From DASYAN01 sp963727755 (GTDB lineage Bacteria; Chloroflexota; Ktedonobacteria; Ktedonobacterales; Ktedonobacteraceae), in NCBI GenBank assembly GCA_963727755.1, contig CAVSHN010000008.1, positions 434,001 to 498,000 of the forward strand: a stretch of 64,000 nt of DNA. Reading direction: 5' to 3'. Below, piece by piece: positions 36,539-45,667 of the stretch; the stretch's first letter is position 1; the number at the start of each line of letters is the position of its first letter. Made by a program: the position numbers and the translations under genes. A model generated the notes under the pieces. It was not told where the DNA came from, ran no database searches, and was given only the letters and a program-made list of their open reading frames with translations.

Positions 36539-37213
36539 ATGCTAGACGAAAAATTCAGTGCTTCACCAGTTTACCAATGGACCATCGAAAAAGGCAAAGC
36601 CATTGGCGAAGAAAGAGGCAAAGCTGAAGAAATTGCTGAGATGCTCACACAAATACGACAATCCGTGCTTCAGACCATTTTCGACCAATTTCCTTCGCTA
36701 ACTCGCTTTGCTAAAGAAGTGTTGGCGACATTCGATGATCCTGTTTCGCTATTCACTTTCGGTATCAACTTGGCTAAGGCTCAAAGCACTGAAGAAGCGC
36801 TGCGGATTTTGCTCACAAGACAGAAAAATGGAAAGTATAAAAATACGGATGATACTCTCAGTATCCCATCAGACTATCTGACATTAGATGAAGATGATGG
36901 AAATAATGAAAGTGAGGTGACAGACTTTGACCGGGGCAGAACTGAAGGCATCGCTCTAGGACAAGCTCTAGCCAAAGATGAAATGCTTGCACAATTGCAG
37001 TCTGCGGGAAAACGAATTGTTTTTGAGCGTTTTTCTTCACTCACCCGTATCACAAAAGAAGTCTTGGCTGCGATCACTGATCCTGGTTTGCTGCTCCTCA
37101 TCGTGATCAAACTGGCCCAGATTCAGAGCGCAGAAGAAGCACAGGAGTTTCTGCTCTGCCTCCATCCTCAGTTCGTAAATAGAACACAACAGGAGAGTAG
37201 GGCTCTTTCGTAA
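36539..37213 (+). CDS. Truncated second copy of the Rpn-like C-terminal region
   Basis: 224 residues. The first 24 residues (MLDEKFSASPVYQWTIEKGK) repeat the sequence at residue 224 onward of the preceding gene, and the DNA around 36527-36600 matches 36086-36160 closely. Two copies of the FPSLTRxxKEVLA / AKAQSTEEA module follow. There is no nuclease domain, so this is a partial tandem duplication, perhaps with loss of the 5' part. AAGGAGAAAGG lies just before the start, so it may still be translated. Confidence 0.7.
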   Translation: MLDEKFSASPVYQWTIEKGKAIGEERGKAEEIAEMLTQIRQSVLQTIFDQFPSLTRFAKEVLATFDDPVSLFTFGINLAKAQSTEEALRILLTRQKNGKYKNTDDTLSIPSDYLTLDEDDGNNESEVTDFDRGRTEGIALGQALAKDEMLAQLQSAGKRIVFERFSSLTRITKEVLAAITDPGLLLLIVIKLAQIQSAEEAQEFLLCLHPQFVNRTQQESRALS

Positions 37214-37248
37214 CCAATAACATAGCTACAAGCTAGAAATATTGCACA

Positions 37249-38712
37249 ATGTTTAAAATGTACGATCTCTATCTGCTGGCACCAGAACTGAGCTTGACGT
37301 TCCTAGCACTGATAGTGATGGCCGTCGATCTCTTTGCCAAGCGGCGTCTTGCTACCGTGAGTACTGCGCTAGTCGGTCTGCTTGTGCCAGCCGCCTTTGC
37401 AATTTCGCAGGCTATCAATGGCACCAACGAGAAAGCCTTCTTTGGCATGTTGGTAGTCGATCCCTATGCAATCTTCTTCAAGATTGTTTTTCTGTTGATC
37501 GCAGCCATCATGATCCTATCATCCTACGACTACGTCAGGAAATATGTGCGAGCCGAAGGCGAGTTCTATGTGCTCATGCTTTTCTCCGTTGTTGGCATGA
37601 TGATGATGGCAAGTTCCGGTGAACTGATCACCATCTATATTTCGTTGGAGCTGACAAGTATCCCCCTCTACGTGATGGCTGGTCTCATTCGCGGCCAGGA
37701 CAAGTCAGCTGAGGCTGCGGTCAAATATGTCTTGCTCGGAGCCATGTCTTCGGCCATTCTGCTTTACGGTTTTGCGCTCCTCTACGGGCTAACTGGAACG
37801 ACCGATCTAATTGGGATTGCCACAACCGTCAAGCAAAGCATTCAAACGGGCAATCTGGCAGTGTTAGTTGCAGACATCTTGGTTATAGCCGGTTTCGGCT
37901 TCAAAATCTCTGCCGTTCCCTTCCACATGTGGGCACCTGATATTTATGAAGGTGCACCGACTCCTTCGACGGCATTCTTCTCTGTTGGCTCTAAAGCGGC
38001 TGGTTTCGCAGCACTCGTTCGCGTCTTCATCTATGGGGGACTTAGCCTGACTGGATCTGCCAATCTAACATCGATCATCATAGTACTCTCGATTGTAGCT
38101 TTCTTGACCATGACATTGGGTAATATCGTTGCTGCTGTGCAATCGAATGTCAAACGCATGATGGCCTATTCCAGCATAGCGCAAGCTGGCTACATCTTAG
38201 TTGGCTTCATTGCCAGTCTAGCAACGGGCAAGCCAGATGGCACTGAAGCGTCATTGTTCTTTATTCTGGTCTATGTAGTCACGAACCTAGGTGCTTTCGC
38301 TGGAATCATTGCTCTGGCGGACTTGACTGGTGGGGAGCGGATTGCAGATTTCCGTGGTTTGTGGCAGCGTGCACCACTCCTGAGCCTATGTACAGCATTC
38401 TGCTTGCTCTCTCTGGGTGGCATTCCACCATTTGCAGGCTTTTTGAGTAAGATCTTCCTTTTCACCGCAGCGTGGGGACTAGGTCAGCAGTGGCTAGTAG
38501 TTGTCGCGTTACTCAACAGCATCGTCTCGCTGGTCTACTATGGGCGTATTGTCAAGGTCATGTTCTTTGACGAGCCAGCCAAGAAGGATCGTCTGATAAC
38601 GCCAGTTGGCTTAGCAACGGCACTCGTCTTCGCCTCAGTTGCGCTGCTCGTGTTGCTGGTTGCTTCGCCGTGGATGCTCAACTTGACACACTTGGCAGCG
38701 GTAAGCTTGTAG
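37249..38712 (+). CDS. nuoN: NADH-quinone oxidoreductase subunit N
   Basis: 487 residues, about 14 transmembrane helices. The signature parts are ITIYISLELTSIPLYVMAGL (conserved glutamate), AAVKYVLLGAMSSAILLYG (conserved lysine), FKISAVPFHMWAPDIYEGAP with TPSTAFFSVGSKAAGFA, and YSSIAQAGYILVGF. It is the third antiporter-like subunit of complex I. The start at 37249 has no good ribosome-binding site, consistent with displacement from the AGGAGGT after nuoM by the Rpn-like genes; a second ATG is at 37258. Confidence 0.93.
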   Translation: MFKMYDLYLLAPELSLTFLALIVMAVDLFAKRRLATVSTALVGLLVPAAFAISQAINGTNEKAFFGMLVVDPYAIFFKIVFLLIAAIMILSSYDYVRKYVRAEGEFYVLMLFSVVGMMMMASSGELITIYISLELTSIPLYVMAGLIRGQDKSAEAAVKYVLLGAMSSAILLYGFALLYGLTGTTDLIGIATTVKQSIQTGNLAVLVADILVIAGFGFKISAVPFHMWAPDIYEGAPTPSTAFFSVGSKAAGFAALVRVFIYGGLSLTGSANLTSIIIVLSIVAFLTMTLGNIVAAVQSNVKRMMAYSSIAQAGYILVGFIASLATGKPDGTEASLFFILVYVVTNLGAFAGIIALADLTGGERIADFRGLWQRAPLLSLCTAFCLLSLGGIPPFAGFLSKIFLFTAAWGLGQQWLVVVALLNSIVSLVYYGRIVKVMFFDEPAKKDRLITPVGLATALVFASVALLVLLVASPWMLNLTHLAAVSL

Positions 38713-38713
38713 G

Positions 38714-38870
38714 CCTTTCTCTCATTTGAGAGCAATGTGTGAGATAGCGCCTTTCTCTCATTTGAGAGCAATGCGTGAAATAGCGTCTTTCTCTCATTTG
38801 AGAGCAATGTGTGAAATAGCGTCTTTCTCTCATTTGAGAGCAATGTGTGAGATAGCGCCTTTCTCACCTA
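38714..38870. repeat. 36-bp tandem repeat with palindrome downstream of nuoN
   Basis: Four copies plus a partial fifth, starting at 38715, 38751, 38787, 38823 and 38859. Each includes CTCTCATTTGAGAG, a perfect stem of six with a two-base centre. There are no spacers, so it is not a CRISPR array. The stacked hairpins lie right after the nuoN stop and may terminate or stabilise the transcript. Confidence 0.9.
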
Positions 38871-38915
38871 CTGTCCACGTGCTAGTTGCAGGCTTCAAAG
38901 TGGCTCTCAGGAGAT

Positions 38916-39525
38916 TTATTTGAGGGTGAGTGCAAAGTCAAAAGCATCACCAAGTCCATAATCATCATCAAGTTCTTTCCGCCAAACGGTAAACCTATTG
39001 ATCCACGACTCGCGCTCCTCTTGGCTGAGATTGGCACAAAGGAACGCCTCTTCCCAAGCTGATGCCAAATCATAGAAGAAATCGCCAGTCTCACCACTCG
39101 AACCATCAAGGATTTCCCAGTCAGCCATGTATCCTTCAGTAATGGCTTTAAGTAAGGTCATAGCATTATGTCCATCTTTTGCCTCAATTAGCGCCCGGGC
39201 TTGATCTAAGATCTCTCCTATCATGTCAAGAACTTCCTTAACGCGTAGATAGGTCTCAGAAGACTGTATACGATCCAGACTATGAATGATGGATTGTATC
39301 TGACTACGTACAGCCTGCGGGTCTATCTCAATATGTTGAAGGACCACTGACGTTGAACACTGTATTTGCGGTGTCAGAAGAAGCATGAAAAAGAGATGCT
39401 ACTTCGCTTTTGATAGATTGTACCAGAGTAGGTTCTTGTTCAGCTAATTTAAGCAGTAGCAACTGCAATTGGTCACGATTTAAGTTTGACAGCAAACTAT
39501 TGAGGGGTAGCAATTCTTCAATCAT
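38916..39525 (-). pseudogene. Truncated, frameshifted relative of the SWIM zinc-finger protein
   Basis: Two overlapping frames (39525-39328 and 39386-38916) together match residues of about 100-330 of the SWIM protein at 42347-44128: NRDQLQLLLLKLAEQEPTLV versus SRDQLQLLLLKLAEQEPALV, and ALIEAKDGHNAMTLLKAITE versus TLIKAEDGSRALTLLQAIIE. The SWIM finger and the whole C-terminal half are missing, and a frameshift lies near 39340-39386. It is a decayed duplicate. Confidence 0.75.
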
Positions 39526-40465
39526 TAGTTTTCCTCCATCTTTACCAAACAGAAAAATCGTCGTGTTTTATCCCGTATATGCACAGACACCTCTACCTTC
39601 TTAATAGCTGCCTCTACCTCCTTGATAGCTGCCTCCACCTCGTCTTGTTCATCGCTATCTTCTTCTTCTATTATCTCCTCTTCATCATCCTCATCGTACA
39701 TCGAGTAGGACCAATCGTGTTTGGATTCATAATTGGCTATGCCAATTTTGAATTTGCTTAAATGACCACAGCACGATAGCCAAATAGTTACCTAATCAAT
39801 GGACAACTGTTCCACAGAGTAGGTGTTCGGAGGGGAACAACTATCCTCTCAGGATGCACTACTAAAGACCTTGCGGTCTTATTCACATCCTCTATCCCAT
39901 TGCCTGCAAAGACGTTTGGGAGTGCTTTTTGACCTGTTTTCTCATGTTAGGCTCTTTTCATTTACCTCGCTTAGAGACCACCTGCTATCGTTCTATAGAA
40001 GCATGCAAAGGCGCATTCGCCTTGCCGTCGCGCACCCGATTGGCTTTTCACCATAATCTCTAAGGTCTTTGGCAAGGCCCTAATGAGAAGCGTGTCTACT
40101 GCCTATAACGAAGCATTTTCGAATCAGTAACATCGTATCAGCATAGATGTCCTAGCTTGTCAAGGGATGTCCAAAGTTCTTAGCAACGTTACTTATACCA
40201 CGGAGGAGAAGATCGAGATCTTCTAATGTGTCAGAAGCAGGTATTTTCAGATGTATCCAGTACTCGGGGTTATAGCGTCCTTCAGCTACAATATGAAACA
40301 GCTTGGTTGGCTGTAAGTCTAGATTATTTTGCGCTTTGGCTGCATTAGCAGCAAGGCGTTGTTTACAGCTTTTCAAGTGTTGGGTCATCTTAGATTTGGC
40401 AATCTCGCTCTGGCAAAAATGACAGATACCGTTTGAGATCGCTTTTTTTCAGATTTTGCTGTCAT
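39525..40465 (-). pseudogene. pRiA4b ORF-3-like protein gene, frameshifted and split by an insertion
   Basis: The start at 40465 reads MTAKSEKKRSQTVS; a shift near 40418 leads into CHFCQSEIAKSKMTQHLKSC, a C2HC finger, and then KLFHIVAEGRYNPEYWIHLK and DTLEDLDLLLRG. Reading continues only at about 39785 with IWLSCCGHLSKFKIGIANYE and an acidic tail ending at 39525, with a 58-codon frame from 39701. The LDxxLR...IWLxCCGHLSxF pattern is that of plasmid pRiA4b ORF-3-like / IS1096 passenger proteins. The 39790-40185 block separates the two halves. The final TAATG overlaps the start of the next (SWIM-like) remnant. Confidence 0.6.
39790..40185. mobile_element. Small insertion element with hairpin ends, no transposase
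   Basis: About 390 bases interrupt the pRiA4b ORF-3-like gene. One side has AAAGACCTTGCGGTCTT (hairpin, near 39865) nested in AGGATG...CATCCT; the other has AAGGTCTTTGGCAAGGCCCT (near 40060). GTAAC/GTTAC words lie at both borders. The layout resembles a non-autonomous IS200/IS605-type element, but the exact ends are uncertain. Confidence 0.4.
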
Positions 40466-40514
40466 GCTTTACTCCTATGGGAATATGCATATGACAAGTC
40501 ATTCTGCATTTCGT

Positions 40515-42296
40515 TTACAGACCTGCTTTCATCATTTCATCCCTCAAAGCTGGCAAATGTTTGTATTGCTGGCGCAATGATGAGATATATTTTGTCCAGG
40601 CCTCATGTTCTCCAAGCTCCTGATACAAGGATTTTACTTCTACAAGGTGTACACAAGCTCCCTGATAGCTTTTGCGGTTTTTCTCAGCAATCAGACGTTC
40701 AGCACGCTGTTGGTAGATTTTGATGGCCTCATAGGGATGTGTCTTTTTGGCTGCTCTTGCAACGGCGAGGTCGATTGCATAACCTGTATAGCCTGGAGTG
40801 TAGTAATAACTGTAGGTACCCTTTTCTTTGAACTTTTTCAGTAGCTCTAAAGCTTTGTCGATTTCTTCTTCGTCGATAGCGATTTCAATTAAGAGCGTTG
40901 TATTCCCCTTTTGCTCTACAAAAGTAAGTAATTCCTGTCGGAGCATCTCCCAGCGATCGAGCTTTTGGGCAACAGTGCGTAGTTCTTGGTAATGCATCAG
41001 TACAGGCCTCGTGCGAAACAAGGTCTGGGTCACTTGCAATTCAGCGACAAAGTTGTCTCTGGTACGATAGAACTTTTGGAGCCATGTAAGCAGGTTATAG
41101 GATGGTTCCTTCTCGTTCAAATGCTCCTTTACCACACGCTCAGCAATATCATCCTGCCCATGCTGGACAAAGAGATCCATATAAGTCAGGAGTGTATAAT
41201 CCGTCATGTGCTGTGTTTCTGCGATAGCTTCGTCAACACGATCAAGCGTCAATAGTCGATCGATAAGTTCGGAGGTGTGCTCGGTCTCGCGGCAGATACG
41301 CAGGTATGTTTCATCATCAAGCGTGTCCTTCTCTAGTTCGAGCAAGAGATCACCATAGGCTTTCCGTTGGGAGCTTGTAGCTTCTTCCTCTTCATCGGCT
41401 AAGGCATCGTGGATCCAACTTGCGACAATTAAACGTTCCGGAGGCGTTGTCAGTTTGGTCATCTGATCCTCCACGCTTGTTGCGAAGCCGAGCTTCCTGT
41501 AGTTGTTGACATGCAAGTCTTGCCGATAAATAGTGAAGAGGATCTCTAAGATCTTCTCACGACTCTCGCTATCAGCTTGTTCTCCCGCTAAATAGCTGCC
41601 AAGGGTCTCAATACACTCTTTAACAAATTTATCTAATCCATATTCTTCTGGATAGTATTCTTCGTCGTCGTCATCATCATCGTATTCATCATATTCATCA
41701 TCGTATTCCTCATCATCGTAGAGATGGGAGCGCTCAAAGATCTCCTCGATTAAGGCTCCATAGATCTCTGCTGCCGCGAGATAGTCTCCTTGTTGTGCTA
41801 GTCTATCAGCGTCCTCTTTGATTGGGCGGAGTCCATCCGTGACATATGACACATTGCGTTGAAAGGCCTTGTTGATCTGACTATAGGTGGTAGCAAGATT
41901 CTCGAAGATTATTGATTGAGTTGGACGTATGAGATAGCCGTCGGGATGGCGTACCCAGAACTGTCGTGCATGCTGGGAAGTCTTGGTGAGTTCATGAACG
42001 ATATCTGCCTGTGCCCGTTTAGCTTTTGCATAAACAGCATCGACATCATCTACGGGTAGGATAAGTTCAATGCCGCTGCCACGTTGTCCCGGTGGGAGAA
42101 GGTGCGAACACTCAGCTCCCAAGTATGATGCATGCTCTGTTACTAACTGTATGAAATTATCTCCACAAGATAATTCTGCGTATTCGTTTGTTTTGCGAGT
42201 TACAACGCGGAAGCCTAGAACTTCTTCAAACCATTTGATTGACTGCTCAAAGTTGCTGACACATATTTCTACCCGACTCGTTTTAGCTATAGCCAT
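40515..42296 (-). CDS. VOC-domain protein fused to a SWIM-protein-type helical tail
   Basis: 593 residues. Residues 1-130 are a vicinal-oxygen-chelate (glyoxalase/bleomycin-resistance) domain: SRVEICVSNFEQSIKWFEEV, GFRVVTRKTNEYAELSCGDN, FWVRHPDGYLI. An Asp/Glu run (DEYDEYDDDDDDEEYYPEEY, about residues 205-225) follows, then a TPR-like helical region. The end (AIKIYQQRAERLIAEKNRKS then YQELGEHEAWTKYISSL) parallels the end of the SWIM protein encoded just upstream. It seems a relative in which the SWIM finger was replaced by a VOC domain. The substrate is unknown. Confidence 0.75.
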   Translation of the reverse strand: MAIAKTSRVEICVSNFEQSIKWFEEVLGFRVVTRKTNEYAELSCGDNFIQLVTEHASYLGAECSHLLPPGQRGSGIELILPVDDVDAVYAKAKRAQADIVHELTKTSQHARQFWVRHPDGYLIRPTQSIIFENLATTYSQINKAFQRNVSYVTDGLRPIKEDADRLAQQGDYLAAAEIYGALIEEIFERSHLYDDEEYDDEYDEYDDDDDDEEYYPEEYGLDKFVKECIETLGSYLAGEQADSESREKILEILFTIYRQDLHVNNYRKLGFATSVEDQMTKLTTPPERLIVASWIHDALADEEEEATSSQRKAYGDLLLELEKDTLDDETYLRICRETEHTSELIDRLLTLDRVDEAIAETQHMTDYTLLTYMDLFVQHGQDDIAERVVKEHLNEKEPSYNLLTWLQKFYRTRDNFVAELQVTQTLFRTRPVLMHYQELRTVAQKLDRWEMLRQELLTFVEQKGNTTLLIEIAIDEEEIDKALELLKKFKEKGTYSYYYTPGYTGYAIDLAVARAAKKTHPYEAIKIYQQRAERLIAEKNRKSYQGACVHLVEVKSLYQELGEHEAWTKYISSLRQQYKHLPALRDEMMKAGL

Positions 42297-42346
42297 TGAA
42301 TAGCCTGCCTTTCATAAGCTTTGCTACTCTAAAATAAGAACTTTTC

Positions 42347-44128
42347 TCAACTCAGGGCTTTGAGCATTGGGACTAACGTACTCTTACGCCAATGAATGCT
42401 CAGAATCCCATTCAAATATGTTTGCCATTCCTCTTCACGATCTAGCGCTTGATAGGTCGTGTGAGCCTTTTCCAGCCAGTTAATAGCTCTACCATAGTAC
42501 TTGGTCTGGCCTTTATTGATGATATATTCTGCTTGCCGTTGACAAGCCTGGATTGCCCAATCGGGTCGTGAAGTCAAAGCAGCAGCCACTACTCGCTCTA
42601 TCAATTTATAGTCTGTAGATGACTCTAATACCGCAATAGCATCATCAATCAGCCCCTCGTGCAGAAATACCTCCACTTGCCCATCTTTATAGAGGGACTT
42701 TGTGTGACGGAGATAGTCCAGCAGGATTGCCCGTCGTTCTGGCCATTGCTCTTCAGCAATCTGAGCAACTTGCAGATAGTTTTGCAGGCTCAGTTCCTCA
42801 TAGAAAGCTCTCTCAGCAGAAGTTAGTGCCAATTCTTTCTTACCCATCACTACAGCCTGATCCCGTAACCACTTCACGAGATCTACTTTGGAGCCCTCCA
42901 AAGTCAGACCATGTTGGGCAATTTGAATGCTTTGTTCACTCTTACTATGTTCATACAACGCTTGTGCTAGAGCGAGTACTTCCGAGGGCGTACTTACATA
43001 ATTAAGTCCATAGTCCATAGCTTCCTGTACGCGACCAAGGTCTATAAGCATGATGTTATAGAGTTCAAGCTGTCCTTCTGCCTGAGCTAGATAGAGATAC
43101 TCTTGCCAACGTCCATGTCGCTTTAAGATGTTAAGCCTTGCTAGTGCCAGTTCGTCCGCATAATCGGGAGCTTCGTCATCCCAGGCTCCTTTATCAGTGA
43201 TATTTCCCTGTAAAACTCGCACAAGGGGAGGATAATCCCAGCCTTGGACGGCAGCGGTAATAGCCATCTCAAAACAACTATTATCAATAACAGCGTCACC
43301 AAGCTTCTTCCGCCAGCTCTTCAATTGATTAGCCCACCACTCGCGCTCTTGAGGATTGAGATCCACACTAAGTAGGGCTTCAGCTAACGCTGCTGTGAAA
43401 TCAGAGAAGAATTGGCTGGCTTGACAATCAAAATCATCCAAGTGTTTCCACTCGACTATGCATCCTTCAATAATGGCTTGAAGCAAGGTTAGAGCACGAC
43501 TTCCGTCCTCTGCCTTGATCAATGTCCAAGCAGGCTCTAAGATGTTGCCTAATTTCTTGACAATCGCCTCAATCTCCCAATAGGACTCAGAGGATTGACT
43601 GCGGATGACGGAGCGGATTTGGCGATGGATAGCCTTTGGGTCTATCTCACTATTATCTAGTGTGGCGGATATTGGCGCTGTAGCTGTGGACTCAAGAGAA
43701 GTGAGACCAAGCGAGGTTATTTCCCTTTCGATAGTCCCTACCAGCGCTGGTTCTTGCTCAGCTAGTTTCAGGAGTAGCAACTGCAACTGGTCACGACTCA
43801 AGCTTGCCAGTTGACTATCAAGAGGAGGACGTTCCTCTATCATTTCTGGCTGATGAATGCAGGCCAGATAGGTAGCGACGATATGTTTACACCATCCCCC
43901 CCAATCATATGGGCAAGTGCAGGTTGCCGAGAGATCCTCGCTGGAGTCAAAGGTACAACAGACAGGGTAGGGCAAAACTTCACTTCCCTCAACTTCTGCC
44001 TGTAAGAGAGTGCCACGGCGGATAAGCGAGGTGACTGCGCCCTGCTGGTAATAGTCATATCCACGCTGGAAAGATTGTGTGGAACTGTACTGCCGAATGG
44101 TTTTTTCAGTCAACTGAGACAAAGCCAT
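42347..44128 (-). CDS. SWIM zinc-finger protein
   Basis: 593 residues. The N-terminus (SFQRGYDYYQQGAVTSLIRR) leads into the SWIM finger CTCPYDWGGWCKHIVATYLA (CxCxnCxH), predicted to bind zinc and nucleic acid or protein. The remainder is helical (DRDQLQLLLLKLAEQEP onward; C-terminal tail with repeated helical hairpins). Members of this kind are common and multi-copy in Ktedonobacteria but have no known function. Three partial relatives lie downstream on the same strand, so the locus has grown by duplication. Confidence 0.85.
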   Translation of the reverse strand: MALSQLTEKTIRQYSSTQSFQRGYDYYQQGAVTSLIRRGTLLQAEVEGSEVLPYPVCCTFDSSEDLSATCTCPYDWGGWCKHIVATYLACIHQPEMIEERPPLDSQLASLSRDQLQLLLLKLAEQEPALVGTIEREITSLGLTSLESTATAPISATLDNSEIDPKAIHRQIRSVIRSQSSESYWEIEAIVKKLGNILEPAWTLIKAEDGSRALTLLQAIIEGCIVEWKHLDDFDCQASQFFSDFTAALAEALLSVDLNPQEREWWANQLKSWRKKLGDAVIDNSCFEMAITAAVQGWDYPPLVRVLQGNITDKGAWDDEAPDYADELALARLNILKRHGRWQEYLYLAQAEGQLELYNIMLIDLGRVQEAMDYGLNYVSTPSEVLALAQALYEHSKSEQSIQIAQHGLTLEGSKVDLVKWLRDQAVVMGKKELALTSAERAFYEELSLQNYLQVAQIAEEQWPERRAILLDYLRHTKSLYKDGQVEVFLHEGLIDDAIAVLESSTDYKLIERVVAAALTSRPDWAIQACQRQAEYIINKGQTKYYGRAINWLEKAHTTYQALDREEEWQTYLNGILSIHWRKSTLVPMLKALS

Positions 44129-44278
44129 GGGTTTTCCTTTGATACTGTATCTTTGGCTAAGGGTTGGCCTTCTGAAGCAAGAGTTTCAAGCTCAATTCCT
44201 GGCCACGAAAAACCGCACCCTTAGAGAAGGATACAATATCTCCTGCTACTCGACCAACATCGAAAGGAATCACAGATA

Positions 44279-45010
44279 TTGACACAAACATCATTAAGCA
44301 ACCTAGCCCCAGGATGGTATAAATTTCCCAAACTCCCATATTATGCACAATTTGCTAGCCCTGAACTGATTTACGCCTATATTCATGAAAATTTTGATGG
44401 AAGAAATGATCCACGTTGGCGCGATTATGGAACTGAGGATATTGAAGAGTACCTTTTCTGGCACAGGAGAGCATGTGCAATTGCTTGCTTAAAAATGTGC
44501 CTTGAAGCACTCACAACCCTGCCCCAAGTCCCTACTATGATAGAACTTATTCGCAAAGGCATTGATTTGGGAGGATACATTGTCCACAATGAGCAGGGAG
44601 AATTTGTTGATTTTGGATGGTACTATCAACCGTTGGTGAAATTGGGAGAAGCATATGGATTGCGCGGACACGTATGTAAAACCCTCTCTACTGATGAATT
44701 GTGTTCGTACCTTGCAGCAAAATCTCTAGTCATCGCTTCAGTAAGCCCTGAGATTGGCGAGCGCGATACCCCGATTAGCAAGCAGGGCGGGCATCTTGTC
44801 CTCATACACGGCTTTGAATGGTCACTGCAAGGATGTAAAGCATTCCTTCTTCACAACCCATCAGGAAGATTTTCCGAACTACAAGCAAATGCTATTATTC
44901 CATTTGATCGGTTTTCTAAAGCTTTTGCTGGCAGAGGATTGGTCTTTGAGTCTCCAAGCCAGCAGACGAATAGCTCTGGCAAGCTAAGCACAATAGGGTT
45001 GTTAGAGTAA
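44279..45010 (+). CDS. C39-like cysteine peptidase family protein
   Basis: 243 residues. The start is the TTG at 44279 (AAAGGA about ten bases upstream). The papain-like triad is visible: Cys in HRRACAIACLKMCLEAL, His in KQGGHLVLIHGFEWSL and Asn/Asp in FLLHNPSGRFSEL. Family members process or degrade peptides; this one has no signal peptide and no ABC transporter next to it, so it is not a typical bacteriocin-export peptidase. It stands alone, divergent from the SWIM gene. Confidence 0.72.
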   Translation: MTQTSLSNLAPGWYKFPKLPYYAQFASPELIYAYIHENFDGRNDPRWRDYGTEDIEEYLFWHRRACAIACLKMCLEALTTLPQVPTMIELIRKGIDLGGYIVHNEQGEFVDFGWYYQPLVKLGEAYGLRGHVCKTLSTDELCSYLAAKSLVIASVSPEIGERDTPISKQGGHLVLIHGFEWSLQGCKAFLLHNPSGRFSELQANAIIPFDRFSKAFAGRGLVFESPSQQTNSSGKLSTIGLLE

Positions 45011-45013
45011 CTT

Positions 45014-45352
45014 TCAAGCAGATTTTGGAATACTGATCACAATTTGCCCAGGCTCACTCTCCGTTGGTTGGCAAAAAGTGGTCACATCTGCCCCCAACCT
45101 GATCACCATAGCGAGAAGACTCTCAAGCGGGAATTTGCTCATGCGAGCCTCAAGAAGATAGCGAACTTGCGCCAATAATATACCCAACAAGGAAGCAGCC
45201 TGCTGCCTAGAGAGACCACGCCGTTTGATCTCAATCACAATATAGCACAATAATTCTGCTCGCACTAAGCATTCCTCTGCATCAGGCAGACCAGCATCAG
45301 CAAAAGGATTATCGCTACTAATGAAATAGCCTTCCTCTACATCATTTATCAT
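45014..45352 (-). CDS. Lone XRE-family regulator (HigA-like, COG5606 type)
   Basis: 112 residues. A helix-turn-helix KRRGLSRQQAASLLGILLAQ with YLLEARMSKFPLESLLAMVI and RLGADV matches the COG5606 XRE group, usually the antitoxin half of RelE/HigB modules. No toxin gene lies on either side, so it is either an orphan antitoxin or a simple regulator. It converges with the C39-like gene, three bases apart. Confidence 0.8.
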   Translation of the reverse strand: MINDVEEGYFISSDNPFADAGLPDAEECLVRAELLCYIVIEIKRRGLSRQQAASLLGILLAQVRYLLEARMSKFPLESLLAMVIRLGADVTTFCQPTESEPGQIVISIPKSA

Positions 45353-45667
45353 TCTCTTCTCCCTTTCTTTTCTCGTGCTATAAACTCTGCGTTGGCCTCA
45401 CTAGCCAACCTACTACCTCTACACTCCTAAAACTATCCAAATTCGTATCAATGATAACAGTATATCAAAATGTATTATCCGTGTCAAGGAGGTAAGAAGG
45501 TCACATTGCTTGCACGAGGCATATCTCCGTGGTAGACTATTCAGGGAATGCAAACATAGTCATTCCATAAGCGCTTGCGTTAAGAAAAACAATTATTGTC
45601 AAACTTTATTTTCTGCAAGGAATACAGCGTGGATATCAACTCCGAAATCAGCCGAAGGAGAGACATC
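45353..45667. other. Upstream region between the XRE gene and yvcK
   Basis: About 315 bases without a gene. It should hold the promoters of both divergent genes. No promoter pair fits well enough to call; the AAGGAGA ribosome-binding site of yvcK lies at 45655-45661. Confidence 0.4.

Noticed and set aside
38714..38870. 36-bp direct repeats considered as a CRISPR array
   Set aside because: The units are contiguous with no spacers and no cas genes are near.
39823..40056. 77-codon plus-strand frame
   Set aside because: Sits inside the hairpin-ended insertion, whose sequence splits a gene on the other strand; no family resemblance.
44157..44348. 63-codon minus-strand frame reading FDVGRVAGDIVSFSKGA
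   Set aside because: Partly protein-like but overlaps the start of the C39-like gene, and no ribosome-binding site was seen; perhaps a relic, not enough to call.
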